Assembly: GCA_016790765.1 (NCBI GenBank) | Contig: JAEUMZ010000117.1 | Coordinates: 1 to 41,214 of the forward strand | Length of the DNA: 41,214 nt | From: Betaproteobacteria bacterium | GTDB lineage: Bacteria; Pseudomonadota; Gammaproteobacteria; Burkholderiales; Usitatibacteraceae | Direction: 5' to 3' | Shown here: positions 8,308 to 16,469 of the stretch, in pieces | Numbering within the stretch: position 1 is the first letter of the stretch | Layout of the letters: each line of letters opens with the position of its first letter | Program-made: the position numbers and the translations under genes | Notes under the pieces: model-generated | What the model was told of the DNA's origin: nothing | What the model saw: the letters and a program-made list of their open reading frames with translations, nothing else | Databases searched by the model: none

Positions 8308-9186
8308 GTGGAGATCGTATCGGCCTTCCAGGCGGCACCATGGTTTTTTCTCACGACAGTCACCGTCGTCGGCTTGATGGTGGGGAGTTTCCTCAACGTC
8401 GTCATCCATCGCCTGCCCAGGATGATGGACCGCGAGTGGCGCGCCCAGTGCGAAGAGTTCCTGTTTCCGGACCGCCCGCAAGCTGAGGACGCCGCACCGC
8501 GCTACAACCTGGTGGTCCCGCGTTCTGCCTGCCCGTCGTGCGGCCGCCGCATCTCGGCGATCGAGAACATTCCGGTCCTCAGCTACCTCGTGCAGCGGGG
8601 TCGCTGCAAGGGATGCGGGGTGCGAATCAGTGCGCGTTATCCGGCCGTGGAGTGCCTCACGGCGCTGCTGTCCTTCGTGGTGGCGTATCACCTGGGCCCG
8701 ACCGCTGCCACGCTGTTCGCCCTGGGGCTGGTGTGGGCGTTGATCGCATTGGCCTTCATCGATGCCGATACGACATTGCTGCCGGACGACATCACGCTCC
8801 CATTGCTGTGGGCCGGCCTGCTGGTCAATGCCTTTGGCGTATTCACCACGTTGCACGCCGCCGTGATTGGCGCTGCCGCCGGTTATGTCCTGCTATGGGT
8901 GGTGTTCTGGGGATTCAAGCTGTTGACCGGCAAGGATGGCATGGGCTACGGCGACTTCAAATTGCTGGCCGCCCTCGGCGCCTGGCTCGGCTGGCCGATG
9001 CTCCCGGTGATCATCCTGCTGTCTGCGGCTGCCGGGGCCTTGATGGGCGTCGCGGGCATCATCTTCTTCGGCCGTGAAAAGGGGGCCAAGCTGCCTTTCG
9101 GCCCCTACTTGGCAGTCGCGGGGTTCATTGCCCTGTTGTGGGGAAAGTCGCTGACCCTCTGGTACCTGGGCAGCGTCCCGGGATGA
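8308..9186 (+). CDS. pilD: Prepilin leader peptidase / N-methyltransferase PilD
   Basis: Membrane aspartic protease that cleaves type IV prepilin leaders and methylates the new N-terminus; 292 residues. The cytoplasmic loop carries the zinc pairs CPSCGRRIS and CKGCG, and the catalytic aspartates lie in FIDADTTLLPDDITLP and GKDGMGYGDFKLLAALGAW (GYGD). Six to eight hydrophobic segments follow. The start is taken as GTG at 8308; the ATG at 8340 is out of frame. It overlaps coaE by ATGA. Confidence 0.95.
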   Translation: MEIVSAFQAAPWFFLTTVTVVGLMVGSFLNVVIHRLPRMMDREWRAQCEEFLFPDRPQAEDAAPRYNLVVPRSACPSCGRRISAIENIPVLSYLVQRGRCKGCGVRISARYPAVECLTALLSFVVAYHLGPTAATLFALGLVWALIALAFIDADTTLLPDDITLPLLWAGLLVNAFGVFTTLHAAVIGAAAGYVLLWVVFWGFKLLTGKDGMGYGDFKLLAALGAWLGWPMLPVIILLSAAAGALMGVAGIIFFGREKGAKLPFGPYLAVAGFIALLWGKSLTLWYLGSVPG

Positions 9187-9809
9187 AGACCCCCTCGGCG
9201 CCTTGGGTTGCCGGTCTGACTGGCGGCATCGGCAGCGGCAAGTCCACCGCCGCGCACGCGCTGGCCCAGTGCGGTTCGGTCGTCATCGACACGGATGCCC
9301 TTTCACGGGCGCTGACGGGCCCCGGCGGTGCGGCCATGAACGCCATCCGCGCGGCCTTTGGAGACCAGGCCATCCAGCCGGATGGCAGCATGGATCGCGC
9401 GCGAATCCGCAACCTCGTATTGTCGGATCCGGCAGCCCGGCGTCAGTTGGAGGGTGTGCTGCATCCGTTGATTCGCCTGGAGGTCCAAGCGGCCCTTTGC
9501 GCGGCACCACCGGGCTCGATGTGCGTGATCGAGATCCCATTGCTGTTCGAAACCATGGGGTACCGCGACCTGTTGGACTGGGTGGTCGCGCTGGACTGTC
9601 CGGTGTCGCTGCAGACTCAGCGCGTGCGCGCCCGGTCGGGCCTTGCGGCGGCGCAGATTGATGCCCTCCTGGCTGCGCAAGTTCCGCGCGGCGTGCGCCT
9701 GCAGTTGGCCGACGAGGTCCTGGTCAACAGCGCCAGTCCCGAGGCGCTCAGCCTGTCCGTGCGTGCCATGCATGCACGGTGGGCGGGCATGGCCACAGCG
9801 CCGACATAG
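9183..9809 (+). CDS. coaE: Dephospho-CoA kinase
   Basis: Last step of coenzyme A synthesis: phosphorylation of the 3'-hydroxyl of dephospho-CoA. 208 residues. The P-loop is GLTGGIGSGKST close to the N-terminus, followed by VIDTDALSRALTGPGGAA (family pattern DAD/DTD), and the lid region RVRARSGLAAAQIDALLAAQ. The ATG at 9183 overlaps the pilD stop (ATGA), indicating translational coupling. coaD, for the preceding step, is elsewhere in this window (25912-26391). Confidence 0.95.
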   Translation: MKTPSAPWVAGLTGGIGSGKSTAAHALAQCGSVVIDTDALSRALTGPGGAAMNAIRAAFGDQAIQPDGSMDRARIRNLVLSDPAARRQLEGVLHPLIRLEVQAALCAAPPGSMCVIEIPLLFETMGYRDLLDWVVALDCPVSLQTQRVRARSGLAAAQIDALLAAQVPRGVRLQLADEVLVNSASPEALSLSVRAMHARWAGMATAPT

Positions 9810-9821
9810 CCCGTCGCGGAT

Positions 9822-9850
9822 TTGTCATGGCGCGGCCAATCGGTCACAAT
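9822..9850 (+). promoter_or_regulatory. Candidate sigma-70 promoter for zapD-yacG
   Basis: TTGTCA (9822-9827), 17-nt spacer, CACAAT (9845-9850), ending 23 nt before the zapD GTG start in the 64-nt gap after coaE. Matches are good at both boxes; activity is inferred. Confidence 0.5.
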
Positions 9851-9873
9851 GCGGCCTGCCTGGATGCCCCACC

Positions 9874-10629
9874 GTGATCATCTACGAGTACCCCCTCAAC
9901 GAGCGTGTGCGCACCCTGCTGCGCCTGGAGGACTTGTTTGATCGCACCGAGTTCTTCCGCGTGCAGGACTCTCCCCAGGATCACCATGCAAGCCTGGCGG
10001 CGATTTTCGAGATCCTCGAAGTGGCCAGCCGCGGCGACCTGAAGTCGGACCTGTTGCAGGAACTCGACCGCCAACGGTTGTTCCTCGAGGCGTTGCGCTC
10101 GAACCCGGCGATCTCGGAGGAAAAGCTGGATGCCGTGGTGGCGGAGATCGAAAGCAGCTTCTCGGACTTGCTCTCCGCGGCGGGCAAGACCGGCCAGCAC
10201 CTGCGCGAGAACGAATGGCTGATGACCATCAAGCAGCGCGCCGCCATTCCGGGCGGAACCTGTGAGTTCGACCTGCCGTCCTTCCACCACTGGTTGCACC
10301 GCGACAGCGATGCGCGCCGCGCCGACCTGGACGTATGGTTGCGTCCGTTCCTGCCGGTGGCCTGTGCATTGCGGATCGTGTTGCGTGTGCTGCGGGAGAG
10401 CGGCAAGTCGGTTCCGCTGATCGCCTACGCCGGCCTGTTTCAGCAGATGCCCATGGAGCGTTCGGCCCACATGCTGCGGCTGACGCTTTCCCGCGACCTG
10501 CCCTGCGTGCCGGAGATCAGCGCCAACAAGTACGCGCTCAATATTCGCTTCATTCTTCCGGGCAGCGTGCAACGCACCCGGTTGCATGAGGCCGACATCG
10601 AGTTCGGGCTCACGTATTGCAACCTGTGA
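9874..10629 (+). CDS. zapD: Cell division protein ZapD
   Basis: FtsZ-binding protein that bundles and stabilises Z-ring filaments; 251 residues. The N-terminus [21 protein letters not shown] and the later LPSFHHWLH and GLTYCNL C-terminus are characteristic of this all-alpha/beta family (formerly YacF/DUF1342). I chose GTG at 9874 because family members start at IIYEYPLNE; upstream in-frame sequence belongs to the coaE region. It overlaps yacG by GTGA. Confidence 0.94.
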   Translation: MIIYEYPLNERVRTLLRLEDLFDRTEFFRVQDSPQDHHASLAAIFEILEVASRGDLKSDLLQELDRQRLFLEALRSNPAISEEKLDAVVAEIESSFSDLLSAAGKTGQHLRENEWLMTIKQRAAIPGGTCEFDLPSFHHWLHRDSDARRADLDVWLRPFLPVACALRIVLRVLRESGKSVPLIAYAGLFQQMPMERSAHMLRLTLSRDLPCVPEISANKYALNIRFILPGSVQRTRLHEADIEFGLTYCNL

Positions 10630-10835
10630 ACGTGCGCGAGAAAACACCACCCGAGGCGTCCTGCCCGGTCTGCGCGGGCCGCGCGGTGTTCGGTGTGCAG
10701 AATCCGTTTCGACCTTTCTGCAGCAAGCGATGCAAGCTGATTGATTTGGGCGCATGGGCCGAGGAGCGCTACCGCATCGCGGGCAGTGCCGCGCAGCATG
10801 CGCCGCCCGAGGACGACGATCCCGGGCAATCCTGA
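10626..10835 (+). CDS. yacG: DNA gyrase inhibitor YacG (small zinc protein)
   Basis: About 69 residues. The zinc-binding pattern CPVC followed by CSKRC (C-x2-C ... C-x3-C) and [17 protein letters not shown] are diagnostic of YacG, which in E. coli binds GyrB and inhibits gyrase. The start is likely GTG at 10626 (overlapping the zapD stop as GTGA); TTG at 10617 and GTG at 10632 are alternatives. It ends the pil-coaE-zapD-yacG group. Confidence 0.9.
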   Translation: MNVREKTPPEASCPVCAGRAVFGVQNPFRPFCSKRCKLIDLGAWAEERYRIAGSAAQHAPPEDDDPGQS

Positions 10836-10856
10836 TGCGCTTGGAAGCGCTTCGCC

Positions 10857-10886
10857 TTGCCACGCTTTCTCCCGCTGGGCTAAAAT
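10857..10886 (+). promoter_or_regulatory. Candidate sigma-70 promoter of the oxidase cluster
   Basis: TTGCCA (10857-10862), 18-nt spacer, TAAAAT (10881-10886), 38 nt upstream of the decayed DUF2244-like frame and about 560 nt before coxB. It is the best promoter match I see in the 615-nt stretch between yacG and coxB. Confidence 0.55.
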
Positions 10887-10923
10887 GAGAGGCTGAACAG
10901 GGGGATTTCACGGGGCGCGCACG

Positions 10924-11364
10924 GTGCAGGCAAATGAGGCCGAACCCATTGAAAATCCAGTGGTTTTGATTCAGTGGCCCCTAAATGCTGCATTCGAAGC
11001 ACGCGGGCGCCGCTGGTGGTTGGGCTTGCGGGTGCCGGACCTGCTGTTCGGGCTGGCGCACTGAATGGGGGTAAGGCCGGTGCTGTCGTTCGCCGGGATC
11101 GAGATCATCGTGCTGGGGGCCGGCTTTCGAGGGATGGCGCCGTTGCAGGGCGACTTCAATCGTAGCGTGATCTACGCGGACCTCCAAGGCAGGTTGGCGC
11201 GGCAGGATGATTTGGAGAGGCATGGCCAGGCCAACATGCGTTGGATGCAGTGACTCGATATGCATCAAAGGGGCCGGCGGCCAGTGATCGTCCGGCAGGG
11301 CAACCGGTTGGCGTGGATCGGCGGTCGTGGGGATCCGGAGGCATTGAAGCCGCCGCTGCAGTGA
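10924..11364 (+). pseudogene. Decayed DUF2244-like membrane protein gene upstream of coxB
   Basis: One reading frame from GTG 10924 gives about 146 codons, close to the usual DUF2244 length, but it is broken by TGA at 11062-11064 and 11251-11253. The pieces keep family-like features: a Trp/Arg-rich start (GRRWWLGLRVPDLLFGLAH), a membrane segment (VRPVLSFAGIEIIVLGAGF), and a C-terminal GRRPVIVRQGNRLAWIGGR like the basic tail of DUF2244. The first TGA falls where a Trp would fit (TGG to TGA). DUF2244 genes often precede coxB in related bacteria, as I recall. TGA is used as a normal stop throughout the window, so recoding is unlikely. Identity rests on weak similarity read by eye. The remaining 86 nt to coxB hold only its ribosome binding site (GGAGGAAAAGGG). 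Confidence 0.5.
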
Positions 11365-11450
11365 CTCCAGCATGGCAGGGGAGCCGCGCAACGGCATTCA
11401 ACAGGTTGAACGGCGGAGGCGCGCCGGAGGAAAAGGGCGGAATCATCAGC

Positions 11451-12617
11451 ATGAAAAACAAGACACTCATCGAGCGCGTTTTCCTGGCCTTCACGGCATT
11501 GTGCATGGCCTTGCCCGCCCTGGCGTCCTATGACGTCAACATTCCGCCGCCGGCCACGCCGATCTCGGCGCAGATCTACGGATTGCACATGTACATCCTG
11601 TGGATCTGCGTGGTGATTTTTGTCATCGTGTTCGGCGCGATGTTCTATTCGATCTTCAAGTTCCGTAAGTCGCAGGGCGCGAAGGCGGACGTGAATTTCC
11701 ACGAGAGCACCCTGATCGAGATCATCTGGACGGTGATCCCGTTCATCATCCTGATCGCGATCGCCATCCCCGCGGCCAGGACCGTGCTCGATATGAAGGA
11801 TGCGTCGCATCCGGATGTCACGATCAAGGTCACGGCCTTCCAGTGGGGCTGGCGCTACGACTACAGTGCGGATGATGTCGGTTTCTATTCCTATATGAAG
11901 ACGCCTTGGAGCCAGATCGGGCAACCCGGCATTGAGGCGACGGAGAAGAAGAATCCGGACTACCTGCTGGAAGTCGACAACGAGATGGTCGTACCGGTGA
12001 ACAAGCGCGTGCGCCTGCTGGTCACCTCAGTGGACGTCATCCATGGCTGGTACGTGCCGCAACTCGGCATCAACCAGTACGGGATTCCAGGTTTCATCAA
12101 GGATGCCTGGTTCAAGGCCGACAAGACTGGTGTCTTCAAGGGGCAGTGCAGCCAGATCTGCGGCAAGCTGCACGGCTACATGCCCATTACCGTGCGCGTG
12201 GTGTCGGAAGCCGACTACGCCAAGTGGCTCGCCGACGCCAAGACCAAGTGGAGCACCAAGGCGGCACCGGCGGCCGCCGCTGTGCCCGCCGAGGACGCGT
12301 CGAAGCAGTATTCACTGGATGAACTCAAGGCCATGGGCGAAAAAGTGTATGCCGCCAACTGCGCTGCCTGCCACCAGCCAAACGGCAAGGGAACACCGCC
12401 GGCGTTTCCGCCCCTGGCCGGATCGAAGATCGTGACCGGCGAGGCCGCCAAGCAGATCGACATCGTGCTCAACGGCAAGGCCGGGACTGCGATGCAGCCC
12501 TTTGCGCGACTGTCGAACACCGACCTTGCCGCGGTGATCACCTACACCAAGAATGCGTTCGGCAATGCCACGGGCAAGGCCGTTCAGCCTGCTGACATCA
12601 AGGCTGCGCGCAGGTAG
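11451..12617 (+). CDS. coxB: Cytochrome c oxidase subunit II with fused cytochrome c domain
   Basis: Subunit II of an aa3-type (caa3-like) oxidase; 388 residues. A signal peptide (FLAFTALCMALPALA) and two membrane helices (MYILWICVVIFVIVFGAMFY; IIWTVIPFIILIAIAIPAA) precede the periplasmic copper domain, with CuA ligands Cys233, Cys237, His241 and Met244 in CSQICGKLHGYM. A C-terminal cytochrome c domain has the heme motif CAACH (Cys304-His308) and a later Met. The electron path is therefore built into the subunit. ATG at 11451 follows a strong ribosome binding site and begins the signal peptide; upstream in-frame sequence is non-coding. Confidence 0.97.
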   Translation: MKNKTLIERVFLAFTALCMALPALASYDVNIPPPATPISAQIYGLHMYILWICVVIFVIVFGAMFYSIFKFRKSQGAKADVNFHESTLIEIIWTVIPFIILIAIAIPAARTVLDMKDASHPDVTIKVTAFQWGWRYDYSADDVGFYSYMKTPWSQIGQPGIEATEKKNPDYLLEVDNEMVVPVNKRVRLLVTSVDVIHGWYVPQLGINQYGIPGFIKDAWFKADKTGVFKGQCSQICGKLHGYMPITVRVVSEADYAKWLADAKTKWSTKAAPAAAAVPAEDASKQYSLDELKAMGEKVYAANCAACHQPNGKGTPPAFPPLAGSKIVTGEAAKQIDIVLNGKAGTAMQPFARLSNTDLAAVITYTKNAFGNATGKAVQPADIKAARR

Positions 12618-12659
12618 ACGCGCGCCCCGCCCCCAACGATCCGGACTCAGGAGAACAAC

Positions 12660-14264
12660 ATGGCCCACGACGCCGCACACGATCACGGTCACGACCACCA
12701 CGACCATGGTCCCGGCCCCTGGACACGCATTTTCACCACCACCAACCACAAGGACATCGGCAGCATGTACTTGTGGTTTGCGTTCTTCATGTTCTTTGTC
12801 GGCGGGGCGATGGCGCTGGTGCTGCGCGCCGAATTGTTCGTGCCGGGGCTCCAGGTGGTGCAGCCGGAGATCTTCAATTCCCTGACCACCGTCCACGCCC
12901 TGGTGATGATCTTCGGCGCGGTCATGCCGGCCTTTGTCGGCTTCGCCAACTGGCTGATCCCGATGCAGATCGGCGCCGCCGACATGGCGTTCCCGCGCAT
13001 GAACAACTGGAGCTTCTGGATTATGATCCCGGCCGCATTGCTGCTGTTCGGATCGTTCCTGGTGCCAGGGGGGGCGGCCGCCTCCGGCTGGACGCTGTAT
13101 CCGCCGCTGGTCACCCAGGGGGGCATCGGCACCGACATGACGATTTTCGCCATCCACCTGCTTGGCGCCTCGTCGATCATGGGCTCGATCAACATCATCA
13201 CCACCATCCTCAACCTGCGCGCGCCGGGCATGACCCTGATGCGCATGCCGCTGTTCTGCTGGACCTGGCTCATTACCGCCTACCTGCTGATCGCGACCAT
13301 GCCGGTGCTGGCTGGCGCCGTCACCATGCTGCTCACCGACCGCCATTTCGGTACCAGCTTTTTCAATGCGGCCGGCGGCGGCGACCCGACGATGTTCATG
13401 CACATCTTCTGGTTCTTCGGCCACCCCGAGGTGTACATCCTGATCCTGCCTGCCTTCGGTATCGTGTCGCAAATCATCCCGGCGTTTGCCAGGAAGCCCC
13501 TGTTCGGCTACGCGTCGATGGTCTATGCAACCGCTTCGATCGCGATCCTGTCGTTCATTGTCTGGGGACACCACATGTTCACCGTTGGCATGCCGGCGGC
13601 CGGCAACCTGTTCTTCATGTTTGCCACCATGCTCATCGCGGTGCCGACCGGCGTGAAGATCTTCAACTGGATTGCCACCATGTGGCGCGGGTCGCTGACC
13701 TTCGAAACGCCAATGTTGTTCTGCATCGGGTTCTTGTGCATGTTCACGTTGGGCGGGTTCTCCGGCCTTGTGTTGTCGATCGCCGCCGTGGACATCACCC
13801 TGCACAACACCTATTACGTGGTTGCCCATTTCCACTACGTGCTGTTTCCGGGCGCCATTTGGGGCCTGACCGCCGCCGTGTATTTCTGGCTGCCGAAGTT
13901 CACCGGCAAGATGTACGACGAGACGCTCGGCAAGTGGCACTTCTGGATTTCCGCCATCGCCTTCAACATCACCTTCTTCCCCCAGCACTTCCTCGGGCTG
14001 GCCGGCATGCCGCGGCGCATTCCCGATTACGCATTGCAATTCACGGAGTGGAACACGATTTCCACGGTCGGCGCGTTCCTGCTGGGATTCAGCCAATTGA
14101 TCTTCCTGTGGAACGTGGTGAAGACGATCCGTTCCGGGGAGAAGGCGAAGGACAAGCAATGGGAGGGTGCGGATTCGGTGGAGTGGACGCACCTGCCGAG
14201 CCCGGTGCCGTACCACACCTTCGAGACGGTGCCCAACCTGAAACTTGCGGCGCCCGCGCACTGA
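12660..14264 (+). CDS. coxA: Cytochrome c oxidase subunit I
   Basis: Catalytic heme-copper subunit, 534 residues, twelve membrane helices. CuB ligands are His255 in FFGHPEVYILILPAFG (with the Tyr cross-link partner) and the His pair near 304-305 in WGHHMFTVG. Heme a and a3 ligands are the histidines of VAHFHYV near 390 and 392, with the first heme a His in LTTVHALVM. The HPEVY and PAFG motifs place it among A-family proton-pumping oxidases. The N-terminus is unusually His-rich (AAHDHGHDHHDHGPGPW), a feature of many betaproteobacterial subunits I. It follows coxB by 42 nt with a good ribosome binding site. Confidence 0.98.
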   Translation: MAHDAAHDHGHDHHDHGPGPWTRIFTTTNHKDIGSMYLWFAFFMFFVGGAMALVLRAELFVPGLQVVQPEIFNSLTTVHALVMIFGAVMPAFVGFANWLIPMQIGAADMAFPRMNNWSFWIMIPAALLLFGSFLVPGGAAASGWTLYPPLVTQGGIGTDMTIFAIHLLGASSIMGSINIITTILNLRAPGMTLMRMPLFCWTWLITAYLLIATMPVLAGAVTMLLTDRHFGTSFFNAAGGGDPTMFMHIFWFFGHPEVYILILPAFGIVSQIIPAFARKPLFGYASMVYATASIAILSFIVWGHHMFTVGMPAAGNLFFMFATMLIAVPTGVKIFNWIATMWRGSLTFETPMLFCIGFLCMFTLGGFSGLVLSIAAVDITLHNTYYVVAHFHYVLFPGAIWGLTAAVYFWLPKFTGKMYDETLGKWHFWISAIAFNITFFPQHFLGLAGMPRRIPDYALQFTEWNTISTVGAFLLGFSQLIFLWNVVKTIRSGEKAKDKQWEGADSVEWTHLPSPVPYHTFETVPNLKLAAPAH

Positions 14265-14274
14265 GGTCGGCGAC

Positions 14275-14400
14275 ATGGAAAAGGCTCCACCAGCATCCAA
14301 CGGGAGCAAGGCCAAGTATGTGACGTTGGCCGTGCTGCTCCTTTGGGTGGCCGCCGTGTTCGCGTTCACGCTGTGGAAGTTTTCCGGGGTGGTGCGATGA
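14275..14400 (+). CDS. Small cytochrome oxidase-associated membrane protein (41 residues)
   Basis: A 41-residue protein with one membrane helix (YVTLAVLLLWVAAVFAFTLW) and a short basic N-terminus (MEKAPPASNGSKAK). It lies between coxA (10 nt upstream) and ctaG, whose ATG overlaps this gene's stop by ATGA. Similar tiny proteins occupy this slot in other betaproteobacterial cox clusters and are annotated as cytochrome oxidase small assembly proteins. Its precise role is unknown; it may assist CtaG or bind subunit I. Confidence 0.8.
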   Translation: MEKAPPASNGSKAKYVTLAVLLLWVAAVFAFTLWKFSGVVR

Positions 14401-14954
14401 GCAGCGTGGACTTGGGGCAATTCAGGCGCGAGCAGCAAGGTGAAGCACGCAGGACCTTGTACAAGCTCCTGCTCATCGTCCCGGTCATGCTGGTGTTCTG
14501 CGCCTCCATGGTGCCGCTGTACAAGCAGATTTGCCAAGTCCTGGGGATTTCCGCATCTCTGGCCACCACCACCAATACGCAAGTCGACGCGAGCCGAAAC
14601 ATCCGTGTTGATTTCGACGCCAACCTGAACCGCGGCTTCTCGTGGCGCTTCGAGCCGGTGGAGAAATTCGTCAGCGTGCATCCCGGGGCGGTCGTGACGG
14701 TCAACTACCGCGTGACCAACATGGCGCCGCACGCCACCACCGGCCGCGCCGTGCCGAGCTTCGGCCCGATCGAGGCGGGGCAGTATTTCCAGAAGGTCTC
14801 GTGCTTCTGCTTCAGCAACCAGACCCTGCAGGCAGGCGAGACGCGCGACATGCCGGTCACGTTTTACCTGGACAACAAGATGCCGAAGGATGTCGAGGCC
14901 ATCGCGTTGTCCTATACGTTTTTTGATGTGACGAACGAGAAGAACCGTTCGTAG
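14397..14954 (+). CDS. ctaG: Cytochrome c oxidase assembly protein CtaG/Cox11
   Basis: Copper chaperone that delivers copper to the CuB site of subunit I; 185 residues. A single N-terminal membrane helix (LYKLLLIVPVMLVFCASMVPLY) anchors a periplasmic domain with the copper motif CFCF in FQKVSCFCFSNQTLQAGE and the typical end DVEAIALSYTFFDV. The ATG at 14397 overlaps the preceding small gene. Confidence 0.97.
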   Translation: MSSVDLGQFRREQQGEARRTLYKLLLIVPVMLVFCASMVPLYKQICQVLGISASLATTTNTQVDASRNIRVDFDANLNRGFSWRFEPVEKFVSVHPGAVVTVNYRVTNMAPHATTGRAVPSFGPIEAGQYFQKVSCFCFSNQTLQAGETRDMPVTFYLDNKMPKDVEAIALSYTFFDVTNEKNRS

Positions 14955-14962
14955 GGCGCCAC

Positions 14963-15139
14963 GTGTTTGCGGCCATCAAAGCGGTGCTCTGGGCGTTCCT
15001 GGGCATTCGCAGCCAGGAGGGTTACGATCAGGATCGTGCCCGCCTGACCCCGAGGCAGATCATCGCGGCGGGCTTGGTCTTGACCGGCTGCTTCGTGGTG
15101 GCATTGTTCGTGTTGGTGAGGATTCTCACCGCCAAGTAA
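14963..15139 (+). CDS. DUF2970 small membrane protein
   Basis: A 58-residue protein with GTG start, one C-terminal membrane helix (IIAAGLVLTGCFVVALFVLV) and the family-typical start AIKAVLWAFLGIRSQEGYDQD. Genes of this family sit between ctaG and coxC in many betaproteobacteria. The function is not established; location suggests a part in oxidase assembly or stability. It is too short for most open-frame scans. Confidence 0.85.
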   Translation: MFAAIKAVLWAFLGIRSQEGYDQDRARLTPRQIIAAGLVLTGCFVVALFVLVRILTAK

Positions 15140-15158
15140 ATGAATTGAGGGAGTCATC

Positions 15159-16025
15159 GTGAGCACAGCACCAGGTGGTTACTACTTTGCCCCGCCGTCC
15201 AAGTGGCCGGTGGTCGGATCCACGGCCTTGTTCTTCTTTGCCTCCGGCATGGTGATGTGGATGAACGACATCCAGCCGGTCGGCTTCCTGTCGCTGGCGC
15301 TGGGATTCGCCATCCTCATCTACATGCTGTTCGGCTGGTTCGGCGTCGTGATCCACGAGTCCGAGTCCGGCCTTTACAACAAGCAGCTCGACGTCTCCTA
15401 CCGCTGGAGCATGAGCTGGTTCATTTTTTCCGAAGTGATGTTCTTTGCCGCATTCTTCGGTGCCCTGTTCTATGCGCGCGTGTTTTCCGTGCCCTGGCTG
15501 GGAGACTTCGACAATGCGCTGATCTGGCAGGGCTATGGTGCCAAATGGCCGACCGCCGGCCCGTACCTGGATGCCAATGCGGACTATGCATTCAAGACCA
15601 TGGGGGCCTGGGGCATTCCCGCCATCAACACCCTGCTACTGTTGGCTTCAGGCGTCACGGTGACGATCGCGCATCACGCCCTGATCGCCAACAACCGCAG
15701 CCGCCTGATTCTGTTCCTGTTCCTGACCGTGGTGCTGGGCGCGGTCTTCCTGGCGTTGCAGGTCTACGAGTACGCCCACGCGTACAGCGACTTGAATCTC
15801 AAGTTGACGTCAGGCGTGTTCGGGTCCACGTTTTTCATGCTCACCGGATTCCACGGTTTTCACGTGACGTTGGGCGCCATCATGTTGACGGTGATCCTGT
15901 TCCGCTGCATCAAGGGCCATTTCAAGCCGGACCACCATTTTGGATTTGAGGCAGTGGCCTGGTACTGGCACTTCGTCGATGTGGTATGGCTGGGCCTGTT
16001 CATTTTCGTGTACGTGTTGGTGTAG
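15159..16025 (+). CDS. coxC: Cytochrome c oxidase subunit III
   Basis: Seven-helix subunit III, 288 residues, which stabilises subunit I and its proton uptake. Family features are YYFAPPSKWPVVGS at the start, WFIFSEVMFFAAFFGALFYAR (conserved acidic residue in the helix), TGFHGFHVTLGAIML and the C-terminal FEAVAWYWHFVDVVWLGLFIFVYV. GTG at 15159 is the start, with GAGGGAG 5-10 nt upstream. A rho-independent terminator follows. Confidence 0.96.
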   Translation: MSTAPGGYYFAPPSKWPVVGSTALFFFASGMVMWMNDIQPVGFLSLALGFAILIYMLFGWFGVVIHESESGLYNKQLDVSYRWSMSWFIFSEVMFFAAFFGALFYARVFSVPWLGDFDNALIWQGYGAKWPTAGPYLDANADYAFKTMGAWGIPAINTLLLLASGVTVTIAHHALIANNRSRLILFLFLTVVLGAVFLALQVYEYAHAYSDLNLKLTSGVFGSTFFMLTGFHGFHVTLGAIMLTVILFRCIKGHFKPDHHFGFEAVAWYWHFVDVVWLGLFIFVYVLV

Positions 16026-16050
16026 GGCGGCGCGCATGGCCGATTGCAAG

Positions 16051-16077
16051 GGCCGCACCTCGGTGCGGCCTTTTGTT
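16051..16077 (+). terminator. Rho-independent terminator after coxC
   Basis: Perfect 8-bp stem GGCCGCAC/GTGCGGCC with a CTCG loop, followed by TTTTGTTT, 25 nt after the coxC stop. It probably ends the coxB-coxC transcript. Confidence 0.85.
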
Positions 16078-16195
16078 TGCAGACTGTCGCGACACATTCG
16101 TCGAATTGCGATCCGCCGTGGATCGCTCGAAAGGGTGCCGTTGTGCGACTCAAGATGGATCGCGCGGACAACAGGTCCGGTCGCCGGCGCGTGAA

Positions 16196-16387
16196 CTACT
16201 TCCCGGGCAGCCAGCCAAAGTAGAAGCCGGCCATGATGAGCAGGAACGTGAAGACCGACAAGGCGATGCGCAAGGTCAGCGCATTCACCGTGCGCCGGGT
16301 TCCGCTCTTGTCGCGATACATGAAGTAGAGCCCGGAAAACAGGCTTGCCACCACCAGCAACAACAGCGCAACGATCAGAATTTTCAT
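16196..16387 (-). CDS. DUF2909 twin-helix membrane protein
   Basis: A 63-residue protein with two membrane helices (ILIVALLLLVVASLFSGLYFMY and ALTLRIALSVFTFLLIMAGFYF) joined by a basic loop RDKSGTRR, ending FGWLPGK. This matches the DUF2909 family usually found between coxC and SURF1 in betaproteobacteria. It is on the strand opposite to the oxidase genes, converging with coxC and divergent from SURF1. ATG at 16387 was preferred over 16402 because the helix starts directly after it. Function unknown. Confidence 0.85.
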   Translation of the reverse strand: MKILIVALLLLVVASLFSGLYFMYRDKSGTRRTVNALTLRIALSVFTFLLIMAGFYFGWLPGK

Positions 16388-16469
16388 GATGCAGGTTTCC
16401 ACCGGATCAACCCAGCGATGCTACGCGAATCGGACCGGCGTGTCGCAGGCGATCCGGGCTTCGACCCCC

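Noticed and set aside
11065..11253. A separate 62-residue protein frame upstream of coxB
   Set aside because: It is in the same frame as sequence on both sides and reads better as the middle of a broken DUF2244-like gene; there is no ribosome binding site before its ATG.
10924..11364. TGA recoded as Trp in the DUF2244-like frame
   Set aside because: TGA ends many clear genes in this window (for example coxA, prmC's neighbour prfA and rsmD), so the genetic code is standard.
12312..14732. An 806-codon open frame on the minus strand across coxB, coxA and ctaG
   Set aside because: Antisense shadow of strongly conserved oxidase genes; the translation is low-complexity and charged, with no start context.
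16167..16181. CGGAC-AACAG-GTCCG hairpin near the end of the DUF2909 gene, as a terminator
   Set aside because: Five base pairs only and no T run on the relevant strand.
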